The notes beneath the pieces were generated by a model that saw only the letters and a list, made by a program, of their open reading frames with translations, was not told where the DNA came from and ran no database searches. 64,000 bases of DNA from Zingiber officinale (lineage: Eukaryota; Streptophyta; Magnoliopsida; Zingiberales; Zingiberaceae): assembly GCF_018446385.1 (NCBI RefSeq), contig NC_055987.1, forward strand, positions 82,331,418 through 82,395,417, read 5' to 3'. Position 1 is the first letter of the stretch, and each line of letters begins with the position of its first letter. The position numbers and the translations under genes were made by a program. Of this stretch, positions 11,791 to 23,783 are shown one piece after another.

Positions 11791-12705
11791 TTTTATAAAT
11801 GCTAAGTCTTATATATTTTACATGTTAGACACGTTATGTATATAGCTATATTAATCCTTTATTTAATTTTATGTACACAATATAAATTTAATTCTTACTT
11901 CTATATTGATTAGATATAAAATTTTATAAGTCTCTAATAATTTTATACATATTTATATCCTACTATTTTCTTAATATAATTGATTAATAAATTCGTAATT
12001 AAATCTAAATTATTCTTAATTGAGCAATTGAGTTTTAAAGAGATGGAGCTTAGGACATTGCCTAAATTTTATCCACTAAGTCATATAAATTTTATTATAC
12101 TAAGTCATAAAAATTTATATTTATATGTTATATAAATTTTATCTACATACCAAGTCTTATAACTTTTATAATGTTAAGTCTTATATAATTTGTTTTTATT
12201 ATATATAAAAATTTATATCCCTACATTATATAAATTTTTGTCTACACACTAAGTCTTTATAAATTTTATTCATAATAAAATTTATTATGAATTGGGTTAT
12301 ATAAATTTTTATATATTTACTAAGTCATATAAATTTATATAAAAATTTATATACATGGATTATATAAATTTTTATATACATATTTAGTTTTTAATTAAGT
12401 TTTATATATTTATATTCAAATTCCATAAATATAAACTAACTTAATTAATTAAATCTAACTAACTATATCTATTTAAATTAAATAAATTCTTAATTAAATC
12501 TGAAATAATTAAATAAATCCTCTTAATTAAATAAATTCTGAAATCTAATTAAATTACAATTAATATAATAAATCTACTTAATTAAATAGATCCGAATTCT
12601 AATTGAATTACAATTAATCCAATAAATATTCTTAATTAAATAAATCTGAATTCTAATTAAATTATAATTTAACTTAATAAATCTCCTTAATTAAATAAAT
12701 GGTTT
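11791..12705. repeat. AT-rich degenerate repeat block
   Basis: Variants of CTAAGTCATATAAATTTTAT recur between about 11800 and 12400. Between 12420 and 12705 variants of AATTAAATAAATCTGAATTC and TAATTAAATTACAATTAA recur. The block is extremely AT-rich and has no coding potential. It may be an old satellite or the AT-rich upstream part of a decayed element. Confidence 0.7.
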
Positions 12706-14579
12706 CGGATACTACACCACTAGTGTCATTAGTAATACGTAGGTCTAAATTGTGGAGAAGCAAGTCTCTTTAAATTTGAATAGTATAGGGAGAATTACTC
12801 TTAAGTAGTGGGCATTCATGCCACTCATGAACAAAAATATACATGTGCTAGTTTGTAATTTTGGGACCTAACTGTGATTTATACATAGTGAGTACACTAC
12901 TTTGTGCAACATTATCTTTTTCTTTTTCCCATCATAAAACCTCATAAGAATGGCAAGATACAACTTGGGTAGGTAGGAAACTTCCTCATCCTTATTGTTA
13001 AGGGAAGAATTCCAATGTTGGCACATTGGCACTCAAGATTGCAAATTGACAGGGGCCTCATTTGCTTGACCACCTAATTGTTTAACTTCAATCTATCTCT
13101 TCTTCATACACAGAATTCCTAGAAGGAAACAACTGGGAGAACTATCAGATGTAAGGTTTCAGTTAACATGATTCTGTTTATTAATAGTTCTACTCTTCCA
13201 AATAACTGAAATCTTTATTGACCGCTGACTGTATAAAGGATCCAGTGATTGTCTATCTGCTCTCTATAAAGTGATAAGGTTATAATTCTGGAGTTGGATC
13301 GTAATATAATATTTCATTTACATTTATCTATCAATTGCTTAGCTAATAAATGGGACTGATGATAAAAAAAAAAGAACTTTGAAAATAGCAATACTAAAGT
13401 GGATATACCTTCGTGGGAATTTACCCTGTTAGTTTTGTATTTCTTGGTTTGTATTGGTAGTTTTTCCATTTACGCATTGAGGCCAAACTTATACCGCTAC
13501 AAGGAAATAGAAAGATTCATGTCTGATCTCACCTAAATCACCTCATTTATCCCTAGAAGAAGAACGATATGTCAGTTGGATAGCACTCGGTATTTGATGA
13601 TCTAAATGCCAAACAACTATCAATATGCTTTATCATAGGGCCCAATGACTGTTGCCAAATCTTTTTCACGTACTGTGAAATAGCCTATTGACCAAGTGGT
13701 GAGTGAATTTGCTCAAGTTAGAATGGTTCATGCATCTTCATTGCTGATTTTACAGATTTGGCGTCCATCAGCCACCGTTTTATAGTGTCGACCATCTCCA
13801 TCTTCACTGTCTAGCACTCCCATTTATACCGAGGTATAGTTGAGCAATATATTCCTTGCTTTCTTCAGTCTTCCTTTAATGCTTGTCAGGTTCTGTGCAC
13901 TATAACTTATACCTTCGAGTTATCTTTTAACAGCTGGAAACGTCTGAAATATTCTTCGGCTGGTCCTTTTGGCTTTCTCGAGGTTGATAAATTGTTGGCC
14001 AAGCTCAGGCCAGTATCAGAATCGTCCTCACAGGTGTGACATCAAACGCACATCAGAGGATATTTGTTTCATAGTAAACAAGGGAGATGTTGGGATATGG
14101 TATTATACTTCTGGTGAGCAGTTCTCTCAAATTTGTACAACACAACCAAAAATACAATTCAATCAGGTTTCATGATCAATTGATATTTTTTTTCACATGT
14201 TTTTCTTGTTGCTTTTCCACAGGGCATCCTTTTCCCTCATTCATCTATTCAACTAAACGAGCTAGTTATCACTGAAAGAAGGGAGCTCCTTGTGTTTTTC
14301 ATTAGTTCCTTCTCCTTGTGTTTAAATGATCTCCTGGAACTGAAATTACAATATCAGAGGGCACGTACTAACAACTGTAATATGAATTAATTTGTATCGA
14401 AAGAACAAGTTGGTTGCAGAGGATTGTAGACTTGAGATGTGATATATAAGATTATATGATTGTATAACAACTGGTACAAGCAAGCAAGCTTTGCCTTTAC
14501 CCAAACGGCAGATGTTGTTTTGTTATCTGTATTATCAGTATGCGAGCGATCTTGAAATCTCCTCCTCACTCTCCTTGAA
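12706..14579. other. Low-copy-looking region with no recognised gene
   Basis: Base composition returns to mixed. Short open frames such as 13969-14175 plus (68 codons) show no motif I recognise. A readable but interrupted stretch around 13925-14170 might be an old exon or element relic. The last 200 bases are probably the 3' untranslated and downstream region of PEX11, although no clear AATAAA is seen on the minus strand. Confidence 0.4.
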
Positions 14580-15239
14580 TTAAATTTTTGAGGGCCAGTT
14601 CCTGTACCAACCAGCCCACGCTGAGACCAAGCCGCTGATACCCAACGTGACGGCATGGTTGCAGAAAGGATTAGGCTCGATGTCTGCCACCGCAATAACA
14701 AAATCCGCCAGGTTGGCCGCTACCGCCATCAATCTCATCACCCTATCACCTCTGATCCGCCTCACCTCCTCCTCCTGGGCCGCCGTCGCCTCCTCCGCCA
14801 ACCCCTTCTTTATCATAATGGCGTCCATGGCCACGAAGAAGACGTATCCCAGCGCCTCACCGAAGGCCGAGACGTAGCTCATTCGCCGCGCCAGGCCGGC
14901 GTCGAGCACCCCGACGCGGGAGAGCCAGAGGAAGTGATCGAAGAAGAAGTAGACCATCTCACCGGCGTTGGCAAAGACAGCGAGGAAGCGGAACAGCGGG
15001 GTGCTCCCCGGGCTGCGCCGGAGGGCGTTGAAACCTGTGAGGAAGCGGCCGGAGCGGAAGGCCTTGCGGCTGAGGCCGGAGGCGACCTCCCAGCTCTTGG
15101 CGCGGCGGGCGAGGTCCGGGCGGGATGCCTCCGCCTGCCAATGCACGAGCTTGGAGACGTACTGGAAGGTCTTGACTAGCTTGTCGATGCCGTCGCGCTT
15201 CGCGAGGAAGACGACGAGCTTGTCGACGGTGTCGTTCAT
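14580..15239 (-). CDS. Peroxisomal membrane protein PEX11, PEX11B type
   Basis: A 219-residue, intronless reading frame. PEX11 proteins insert in the peroxisomal membrane and drive elongation and division of peroxisomes. Residues 4-31 (DKLVVFLAKRDGIDKLVKTF at residues 6-25) and the motif around residues 50-75 (WEVASGLSRKAFR, LTGFNALRR) match the plant PEX11A/B subgroup, not the C/D/E subgroup, as I know those families. Hydrophobic segments lie at about 84-107, 122-143 and 195-212. The last resembles the conserved family C-terminus GISGLVSAWAGWYRNWPS. A charged insert (about 147-165) separates the second and third segments. Length is close to the usual 220-235. The start is chosen because the family N-terminus begins here. 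The protein ends SKI, which resembles a type 1 peroxisomal signal. Coding sequence is far more GC-rich than its surroundings. Subgroup B is inferred from remembered similarity. Confidence 0.93.
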   Translation of the reverse strand: MNDTVDKLVVFLAKRDGIDKLVKTFQYVSKLVHWQAEASRPDLARRAKSWEVASGLSRKAFRSGRFLTGFNALRRSPGSTPLFRFLAVFANAGEMVYFFFDHFLWLSRVGVLDAGLARRMSYVSAFGEALGYVFFVAMDAIMIKKGLAEEATAAQEEEVRRIRGDRVMRLMAVAANLADFVIAVADIEPNPFCNHAVTLGISGLVSAWAGWYRNWPSKI

Positions 15240-15825
15240 GTTGAAGTGAGGAAGAAGGGGGAGAAGAGGTGGTGTTGTTTGCAGCAGTGGCGGAGGACGT
15301 TGCTGTGTCTTTGGATAACGGGTTTTGAGTTCCTGGCGAGAAGCGAGGTCAGTGGGGGATAGAATTGTTTTGTCTTTCTCTGCCTCTCCCTGGTGGCTAC
15401 CATCACTTGTTGACCAAATACGCTATCAGCCGGTCCAGAAATGGATAATGCACCGCGAGAGTTTTTTTTTAATCCTTTAGGAATCTATCTTGACACTTTA
15501 CCGTTGCATTGCACCGTGTCTGTGGGGTGAGATTCATCTTATTCAACGTTACATTGTCATTTACTAAGCTACAGAGTTGCAGTATTGCGGATTGATAACA
15601 TTCGGCGAGGTTTACCGCCTGTGATTGAAGGTCATGCTAACACAATAATTTCTCATCCCAAATGCTACACTTATAGACCTAGATCGGGTACTTCAACAAT
15701 ATAGAAAACTTCTACTATAATTTCACAATTGGACGCTGTAGAATTGTAGAATCTTCATCTCTCATAATAAAACAACACCGATATATAACCAAAAGACAAA
15801 TAAAATAAAATAACAGACTATATAT
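15240..15825 (-). promoter_or_regulatory. PEX11 5' UTR and promoter region
   Basis: Read on the minus strand, the bases just before the start codon are pyrimidine-rich (15241-15275), a common plant leader. TTGACC, a W-box core, lies on the plus strand near 15408. No convincing TATA box is seen. This stretch is all that separates the gene from LTR element D, so any promoter beyond 587 bp would lie in transposon sequence. Confidence 0.5.
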
Positions 15826-16194
15826 TGGTACAGAAAGTATCAGGCGGTCGAATCTAAGTTTTGAATATGACTAAAAGTTTAAAGTTAATATTTCTTATTG
15901 TTTAATAAAGTTGACTGAGTTTGCAGGAAAGTCCTAGTTGATACTAGGCATGTGGAAAATCCTAACTACGGTTAGACAAGTAGAAAGTCCTACCTGCAGT
16001 TAGACAACGAAGTCTTGGTCTAGGGGACTCGACGAAGTCTTGGCGGGTCGAGAACTTTGGATGAAATTCTTGAGTCGAGGACTCTAGGTGAAAATCCTGG
16101 GGGTCGCAGACACTAGGTGGAAGATTAGATAGGTCATGGATTAGATGTTCAGCATGAAGTCTTGAAGTCTCAGATACTGAGTAAAAATCCAGAC

Positions 16195-19168
16195 TGGCAC
16201 ACCCCAGGTAGTCTCTGCCAGAAGAAATTTCGACAACATCTCCTCTGTACAGGTGACAATATGAAACTTGACTACATCAATCCAGATACCTCGGCCAACA
16301 CGGCTGGAACATATGTATAATAGCAATGAAAATAATCAAACACCCACGCAGTTTAATAGTAAAACATTAACCTAAGCAACGATAAGATAAACATTTCAAA
16401 TAACCTACTCAACTACATCCATAAAGCACAAATCCGATATCCTACTCAACTACACCCATAAAATATAAATTCGGTATCCTACTCAACTACGCTCATAAAA
16501 CACAAATCATCAGCATGCATCTAAACGAAAACCCATCGAGAATAAGAAATCGTACAAGATCCAAATGTCAAAAGATACAAGTTTGAAACATAGTCTATAA
16601 CATAATAAGGAAACTGAAATGTGCGAACTCGTCCTGACACGCGGTGGTGGGGGACTAGCGACTAGAACCTCCTGAACAGCCTCTACCTAAAAATAGTAAT
16701 AACGGGGTATGAGTCCAACATTCAGCGGATACCTAGTTGACATGCTTAGTAAATAATAACCAGTAGTAATAAATATGCGTACAGTCTCCTGGATATAACA
16801 TATGAAATGAAAAGTGCCAAACTGTAAAGTAAAGGAGTATCTGTACTAACAAGAACCTGGGTCTAGGGATATCAAGGCCGTCAGACCAAGAGTATCATGA
16901 ATCCTGTATGCATGTCAAACATATGCATCCATCCAATATGCAGCATATAAAGTGCAGCAAACACAAACAATAAATGCATCATGCATATGATGCCAATGAT
17001 ATGTCCTGGTCACCCCTGACGCTAGTCAGCCATCTCACATACAATGGTGAGATCGAGTGGGTAGGATTGTGACAACCGTGCACTCTGTCGTCACTGCTCC
17101 TGATGAGTTGCCGAGTGGACGGGATGTTGTCGGAGTACACCTATCCTCCTACTCCAAATCATAAGTGGGGGAGCGCAATGCTCTCATCTCCTTGAGCCAA
17201 TCCAGAGGAGGGATCCTTGCCGGCTACCACGCTGCATCACACTACCCATGAGCGGACCAACGGAGCCAAACAGAGCAACCTGCTGCAACACACCCTGCCT
17301 GAATAAAAACCACTAACCCATGAGTGGTTGTGTGTGCAGATCCATGTAACTGGCAATGTGCTCAACAATAATGGAGTTGACTATCATACAACATTAGCAA
17401 AAGGTGGAACAGCCACCCTAGCGGCCCCCTGGCCCCGGCCCCACAAGATTCCAGAGGGAGTAAATCACGGTTAATGCTGGGCAGGATAGGTGACTGGGGG
17501 TCGAAGGAATTTTTGGCGCAGCAGACCAGGGTTTTATCCCCGAGTGCAACTGGCGACCTTCGACCCCACGACTTCATTAGCAAGCTGCAGGCACCTAACC
17601 AGCTGATCCAGCACACAACATGCAATCATGCGAGATGGTGCATGACACTAAGCATAGAAATATCTTGATCCTATCTACCTCCATACAAACATGTACCATA
17701 TACGTGGATCAAATAATATGATCTAGGTGCACAGGTCAAGTATGGTATCTAACCAGTCTGGTATATCATAGAGCATGACATGCCACTACCTCTATAACAT
17801 AAATAGTAAACAGGGCATGAACGCTAAACAAGTAACAAACAAAACATGCTCAGAAACAAAAAGTGACATGCCGACACAGATATAAACATAATAATTACTA
17901 CTTGTTAAGATCTACTAAACATATCAACAAGATATATCAAAATAGATAGGTCAAGGTACCCGCCTCTAAAGAGTGGAGATCGTATCCAAAATAGATCCCA
18001 CGTCGAGACGTCGTTTCGAATCAAAGTCCTGTAATATCAAACATATAATTTTAGGTAATTCTAAATGTAACTATCTAAACTAAATAAATCGGATCTAACC
18101 CGAAGCTCAGATTAGATCCAATATTTTAACCTAAATTAATTATAACTCCACGTTCAACTAGGGTTAGTTTCCTTTAACCCTAATCATTCTACCATTCTAA
18201 TTAGGATTTACTATTAGCAAAAATCTAAAACTCACCCGAGTCTGAATGCTCCACTTTTGACTCGAGATCGTTGTGTCTATTGTCGGAAAAGGGGCTGGAG
18301 TTGTGGATCGACACCGTCAAACAACACTGACCGAACTACAAAGATTAGCCAAGCGTAATCAACCCAATACCGAATTTAACCAAATTCACACTTAACCTAA
18401 TATTGAGCATAACTTACCATATCTAAAGCCTTAGCCGGCGAACAGTACCTGCTGGAGCCAATTCTGATGCTTTGTTCGGATCTGGTAGCAAGAGGAAATC
18501 TAGGGCACGGGAACACAACCTAAAATTCTACCAACGATGACTCCTTGGGTGGTATCAGCTGCTACTCTGCTCGGATCCACAAGCGAGGAAGTCAACACGA
18601 GAGATCCAAAGATAGGAAGAGGATCATTGGCGTGTACCTGTTGTAGGGTGCGACTTGGTGCGTGATGAAGAGGAATCAGAATGAAGAGGAAGAAGATCGA
18701 CTGAGGGCTAGCCTCGTCCTCCGTCACGACCACACCTGATGCTGGTGGCCGTGAAGATCAGCGACGTCACGACCTAGCTTCGGCTTGTAGGGGTCAGCGA
18801 TCGCATGAAGAGGCTAGGGCAGAGATGAGAAGAGGAGATGGGGAAGAGCTCGGGAGGGCGACGCCGGTTGGGAAGGAGAGGAAGATGATGAGGAGACGAT
18901 GCGAGATTGAGAGGAAGACAATCGGTTTCGACCACGAAGGGGAAGAAGAAGAAGGGGAAAGAAGAGGATCAGGCACAGTAAGGAAACGGAAGAAAGGAAA
19001 ATAAAAAGAAAATTTAATCTTTTCCTTGTTAAAATGGGATAGCCTAAACAGGCTTTCTCGGGGCCCAATATTGATCCCCTTAAACTCGTCATATGAGCTC
19101 TGAAAAATTCTCGAAAAATTTCTAAAAATTCCTTTATGATTATTCGTCCTTTTTTCCGATATTTCACA
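16195..19168 (-). mobile_element. Solo LTR, Ty3/gypsy G family, minus strand
   Basis: The 2974-bp LTR stands alone, flanked by a perfect target duplication CAGAC (16190-16194 and 19169-19173). On its own strand it begins TGTGAAATATCGG and ends near GGGGTGTGCCA; the expected final CA is mutated. It shares layout with the plus-strand solo LTR at 19383-23112 and the LTR of G: a GC-rich block about 0.2-0.7 kb from the start and the words GAGATGTTGTCGAAA and CAGCCGTGTTGGC near the end. No internal region remains, so LTR-LTR recombination is the likely origin. Open frames inside are not genes. Confidence 0.9.
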
Positions 19169-19621
19169 CAGACGGTCTGAAGGACTAGTCTGACAGAAGG
19201 TAATTTCTCCTGAGAAAAGTAGATGAGAACGTGTTCCCGTTGAGGGAACAGTAGGCGTCAGTTCGACCTAGGATTAACTAGAAATCCGAAAGTCAGAACT
19301 GGATAGTCCGGAGACTGTCAAACAATTCATTAATTATATTTTATTATGTTAACTTTATTTTACGGAGTATGTTTAGTATTTTTGTAAAATACGGTACCCA
19401 AATAATAATTAAATAGTAAGATTATTAGAGAAATAATCTTATTGGATTTTTCAAGAATTTTTAGAAATTTTTCAGGATTTAAACGGAGGTCGTATTACTA
19501 GTTTTACGGGGATGGATTTATTGGGTCGGGAGAAAGCATGTTTGGAATACCCATTATGTGGGAGTTGATTAAGTGGTTAACTTAGAGGTTAATTAGGCTA
19601 ACCTAAGTATTTAATTAATAA

Positions 19622-19656
19622 CCCTAAATCCCTAAATCCCTAAATCCCTAAATCCC
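19622..19656 (+). repeat. Telomere-like CCCTAAAT repeats in an LTR
   Basis: Four perfect 8-base units CCCTAAAT are followed by CCC, inside the plus-strand solo LTR about 240 bases from its start. The plant telomere unit is CCCTAAA, so this is one base longer per unit. No comparable run is visible in the minus-strand solo LTR. Confidence 0.85.
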
Positions 19657-22600
19657 CGAGCTCCTTCTTCCCGAATTCGCCCGAACCCTCCTGATTTCCT
19701 CCTCTTCTTCGTTTGTCGATTTCGAGCCCTCTCCCCTCTCTGGCGATTTCTCTCCCAGCGATGCCGAGCTCTCCCGACCATGACACGCCACACGATGCCA
19801 CTGGATCACCGCTAGCACCGGCGATGTTGCTCCTTCGTCTCCGGCTAGCCGTCGCTGTCATGTCTCTGTGCCCGATCCATGCCCTAACTGCCTCTCTGGG
19901 ATTCTGATCGCGTCGGACATCATCGCACCTCCTCGTTGACCATGGGTACTGCGCTCTTTTTCTGGCCGCAAGCACCCAGTGCTCGCCAGAGGGCAAGCGT
20001 GCGGGCCGACGACAAGGGGATGTGTCTTGAGCCTTTCCCCGATTTCAGCTTATGCAGATTTCCTCCCGTACCTTGTCTCCTTCTCAGAACAGTATTGATC
20101 TGGCACTGTGACCGACAGGTGAGGGTTTAGTTCTTGATCTTGTTCTCTGTTCTTGTTTGATTTATGCCGTAGTTCATCACCAAATCAATAACCTCTTGGA
20201 TTCCAGATCCCTTTCACAGTAGATCGTCATCCCTGAGATGGATAGGTTGTTGGATGGATTCATTATGGAGAAGGTGACACAGATTTGCTGCCTAGCTGCC
20301 AAAGATGGGTTCTCCGCATGAATCAAAATCTGTTGGCACAGATATGGGTAAGATTTTTTTGTTTAAAAAGATTATTTGAGTAGTGATTTGGTTGATGCTC
20401 AGAGGGGAGGTGTTGATTTATGATGTAGGGTGCTAGATTTGGAGACTATGAGATATTTTAGCTCTGACCATATTTTTCTAGCAGTGGGTGCTTTGTCGGC
20501 GAGTTAACAGCAAGTACACGGATAAAGGTGAGTTTAGTGCTGTGAATTAGGGTTTTAACAAATCCTTATATGATTGGATTTATGGATTAATTCTTGGAAG
20601 AATTGGTTGTGGGTATTCTTTGTAGCTTCTTGGCAGTGTGTTGTAGGGTTACTGAGCTATTGGAATTGCTGCCATACTTCAAGGTCAGTGCTCTTCTAGT
20701 GTTGTACCTTGGGTATTCTATTACTATGATGCTAAATTGAGTTTTCTATGGGTTGTGGGGCTTTATTCTGCTTAGATTTATGAGTAGTGTCATGTGGATT
20801 GGATGAATTAATATGGTTGGATTAATTGAGGTGGATGAACTATGTAGGATTAATTCTTAATGTTAGTTGTTGATACATGGATTAAATGATGGTGATAAGT
20901 GGATTAAATGATTAGAATTAAGAATTTAGTTGAGATGTGTTGATTTGGAGGAGTTTTGGAGATATATCATGTATAACCTAATCTAAGTAGGCTGTATTAT
21001 GATTAAGGTTTATTGGAGGATTAATTCATAATCATATTTGATTAGAGTTGTTCTAATTAGGTGGGGTAGTTATTTAGTTAATTATTGCTACCTATCTAAT
21101 TAGCTAATATATTATGTGATCGCAGACTTTGTTTTGAGGCGAGCGTCTCGGCGTGGGATTGGTCTATTTGACACGGTCGACAGATAAAGGCGGGTATTTC
21201 TTCCTTGGCTCTATGTAGATTTTATTGAGCTTAGTGCATGGTTTTATGTGATGGTTTAGGATGCTTTACCTTATATCGTGTTCGTTTGTTGTTTTCCTGC
21301 TTGATACTGATGCTTGACCCTTGTGATGATCTATTTAATTCTTATACAGTCTGCACTTTGGTTATCTATACTCTGTGGTATTTTTACATGTAGAGTATGT
21401 ATGGTAGGGGATACTTCGTTGGTGGTATTCATATGAGATTTGTCCATTGGTATGTCGTGCATACTTCTGTCTGGTGTGATGATTAGAGTTGTGTTGATTG
21501 TATATTTGTTGTATAGATATGTGTCTGATGTGTTTTTACTGGAGGATATATGTTGATTGTACTTATATTATGTGTACATGTGTTAGGGGGATTATCGGTG
21601 ATTCTTGGTTGATTATACATATGTAGTTGTGTATATGCGTTTGGTGGGTATGTGGAGGTATCTTGATGATCATACTCATGTTGTGGGGTACTTAGGTGGA
21701 TTTAGAGTTGCATGGATGATGACGGTGTTCGTATCATGATTATATATATATCATGTTTATCATTCATTGCATTGCTGATGACTATTGTCTTCCTTGTGGT
21801 TGAAAGAGTCGTCAGTCGTTTATAGCTATCCTTTCGACCACTGATGGAGAGTGGTAGCTAGGAGTAGAGCTAGTCCTGTCGCGCTTACTCAGCCGCTCAG
21901 TGTTCTGTCAGCCTCGACCACTCTGGAGTAGTGAGTCTTGAGGGTACAGTAGTCAGAGGGCTAGAGATGTGAGTGGTCAGGGACCCTTAGCTATGTAGTT
22001 ATATAACTACTTAGCTGACCGTCCGCTTCGGCCGCCTATAGCAGTGCATGTACTGGAGACTAGTACGGTTTGTCACGGACCTAAGCCTCTCGGTCATACA
22101 GGGGTCGTGGTGTCTAGAGAGGTGGCGGGAGTGACCATGGAGCATGCATACACATTTTTGCATATGGTGTGCGGTGCATCTTTGGAGATATATTTGCATA
22201 CATGCCTAGTAGATACTAGATGCATGTGATTGTGGTTGTTGCACTTGTTTGATATATGCTTATTGCATATGGTTGTCATGCTGCATACATGTCATTTATT
22301 TTACATGTACATGCAGTTGTATTTATATTACACAAGTGTCATGAGTGAGTTTGTTGCAGATCCGGTGAGTTTATCGATCATTGTACCATATGTCGTCTCC
22401 AGATTGGGTATGTGTTTATCATCTTGTCAGTTGTAGTATGTGCAGTTTGTGTATGACAGTTATGATCGTTATACCATGTGAGATAGACCAGTACTGGTAG
22501 TTTTGTTTATTGGCTATGTCAGTATGATCATGTTTTTTTTTCCATACTGAGACTGTATACTTTTGATCTCTATGTTTATTTATAGTCCTTGCACTATTCT

Positions 22601-22817
22601 GTCTATTACCCGCTGAGTTACCTATACTCACTACCGCATTTGTACATTTATGTTTTCAGGTAGCAGGTAGATGGTTGGTGTGCCGCTTGGAGTATCCTGT
22701 CTGCCGGGTCCTGCGTCACATCCGATGATCATTTCGAGTTTTGTATATATTTTATTTGTATTTGGTGTTTGTTGTATTTGATGTGTTGTTGTATTTGTAG
22801 TTGTGGTTGTTGTATAA

Positions 22818-23016
22818 AGCCTAACTGGCTAGCAGTGTGTTTGTGTTGGATTGTATGGGATTTCTTTATCGTTTTCCGCTGTGTTGGTTTTTGATTACAG
22901 CCTAGTGGGCTGTTAAATGTATATATAACTGCGTGGTTGTTGTTATTCTTGTTCTAGCCGAGTGGGCTAGCTATATAGACTGCATGGTTGTATGTATATT
23001 CCAGCCGCATGTGGCT
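22818..23016 (+). repeat. Four AGCC...GGCT hairpins near the LTR end
   Basis: Short inverted repeats stand at 22818-22830 (AGCCTAACTGGCT), 22899-22911 (AGCCTAGTGGGCT), 22956-22968 (AGCCGAGTGGGCT) and 23003-23016 (AGCCGCATGTGGCT). The last is also present in the LTR of G at about 59434-59447, and a related form is in the minus solo LTR near 16292-16310. They sit in the last 300 bases of the LTR, likely R/U5. Confidence 0.75.
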
Positions 23017-23204
23017 GAGGTATATTTTGTTTATACTTATGCTTCAGATTGTCACCGATACAGGGGAGATGCTGTCGAAATTTTTCGGTAGGGACTCATT
23101 TGGGGCGTGACAATTTTGGACTAATATATCTTACAAGGAGTGAAAACTCATTTTAAGCTCGGATGAACAGTGTTCAAGGTGCCTCCAACTGCCCGAAGGA
23201 GCCT

Positions 23205-23395
23205 TGGGTGGCTTGGCTAAAGGCTTGCATCGAGAGGCGTGAAGGCGCCTTCCATACGCCTGAAGGCGCCTTGAAGACCGAATGGAAGGCGCCTTACAAG
23301 AGTTTGAAGGCGCATTTGAAGGGATCAACTTCGCAGAAAGGGAAGTTATCGAGATCGAAACTACGGGGATAAGTTTCACAACTGGAGGCGCCTTC
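23205..23395 (+). repeat. GGCGCC palindrome cluster, LTR of D
   Basis: AAGGCGCCTT-type palindromes and one-base variants recur here (for example GAAGGCGCCTTCC near 23240 and GGAGGCGCCTTCC near 23385). The same cluster occurs in element E at 54147-54391. No TATA box follows in this copy. Confidence 0.8.
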
Positions 23396-23783
23396 CATGG
23401 GATTGAAGGCTGGTTCGAGCAAATGCAAGAAGACATCTAATTTCCCGCGTGCTGCTCCAAAGATGATCCAATGAAGCCGTAACACGACTCCGACAATTGG
23501 AAGCCCGAAATTTCTCATTCTTAGTTGTCAGTATAATTTTAATTATTGCAGTTAAATTATTGGTGTTGTAATTCTCCGATTTATTAGTGAATTATCCAAA
23601 GTAAACACTCAATGAGTGTAGGCCTTGGAGTAGAAGTCATCACAGGTTCCGAACTAAGTAAAATGAACTTGTGTCATTTTTTTTCTACTTGCTCTTATTC
23701 CACTGTGTTTTACCCGATTGTTTTAAATGAAAGTGAAAGCTACGAGTGCTATTCACCCCCCTAGCACGTCTAGATCCTATAAT

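Larger units (their letters stand above)
19383..23112 (+). mobile_element. Solo LTR, Ty3/gypsy G family, plus strand
   Basis: The 3730-bp LTR begins TGTAAAATACGG and ends GGGGCGTGACA. It is flanked by the target duplication ATTTT (19378-19382 and 23113-23117). It lies 209 bp of D LTR away from the opposite-strand solo LTR. The end closely matches the LTR of element G (59430-59543), sharing CAGCCGCATGTGGCTGAGG and ACAGGGGAGATGCTG. Short open frames at 19713-20130 and 22011-22436 look like chance frames. Confidence 0.92.
15826..23781 (+). repeat. 5' LTR of D, split by two solo LTRs
   Basis: The LTR begins TGGTACAGAAAG and ends GATCCTATA. The E copy, read on the minus strand, begins TGTTTATGCGGG and ends GATCCAACA. 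The three pieces total about 1240 bases after removing insertions and target duplications, against 1294 for E. The first piece has iterated GTCTTGG and AAAATCCT-like words, the second has TAGTCCGGAGACT, and the third has the GGCGCC palindromes (23205-23390). No clear TATA box remains in this copy. Confidence 0.88.

Noticed and set aside
13925..14175. Possible host exon in the stretch left of PEX11
   Set aside because: A partly readable frame with stops, no recognised motif, and no clear splice sites on both sides.
14655..15179. Open frames of 174, 93 and 76 codons on the plus strand opposite PEX11
   Set aside because: They are antisense shadows of a GC-rich coding sequence. The minus-strand frame is a recognisable complete protein.
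19622..19656. Interstitial telomere or chromosome end
   Set aside because: Only four units of an 8-mer, not CCCTAAA, inside a solo LTR with sequence continuing on both sides.
22011..22436. Several 60-70 codon frames on both strands
   Set aside because: They fall inside the plus-strand solo LTR and overlap each other on both strands with no motif.
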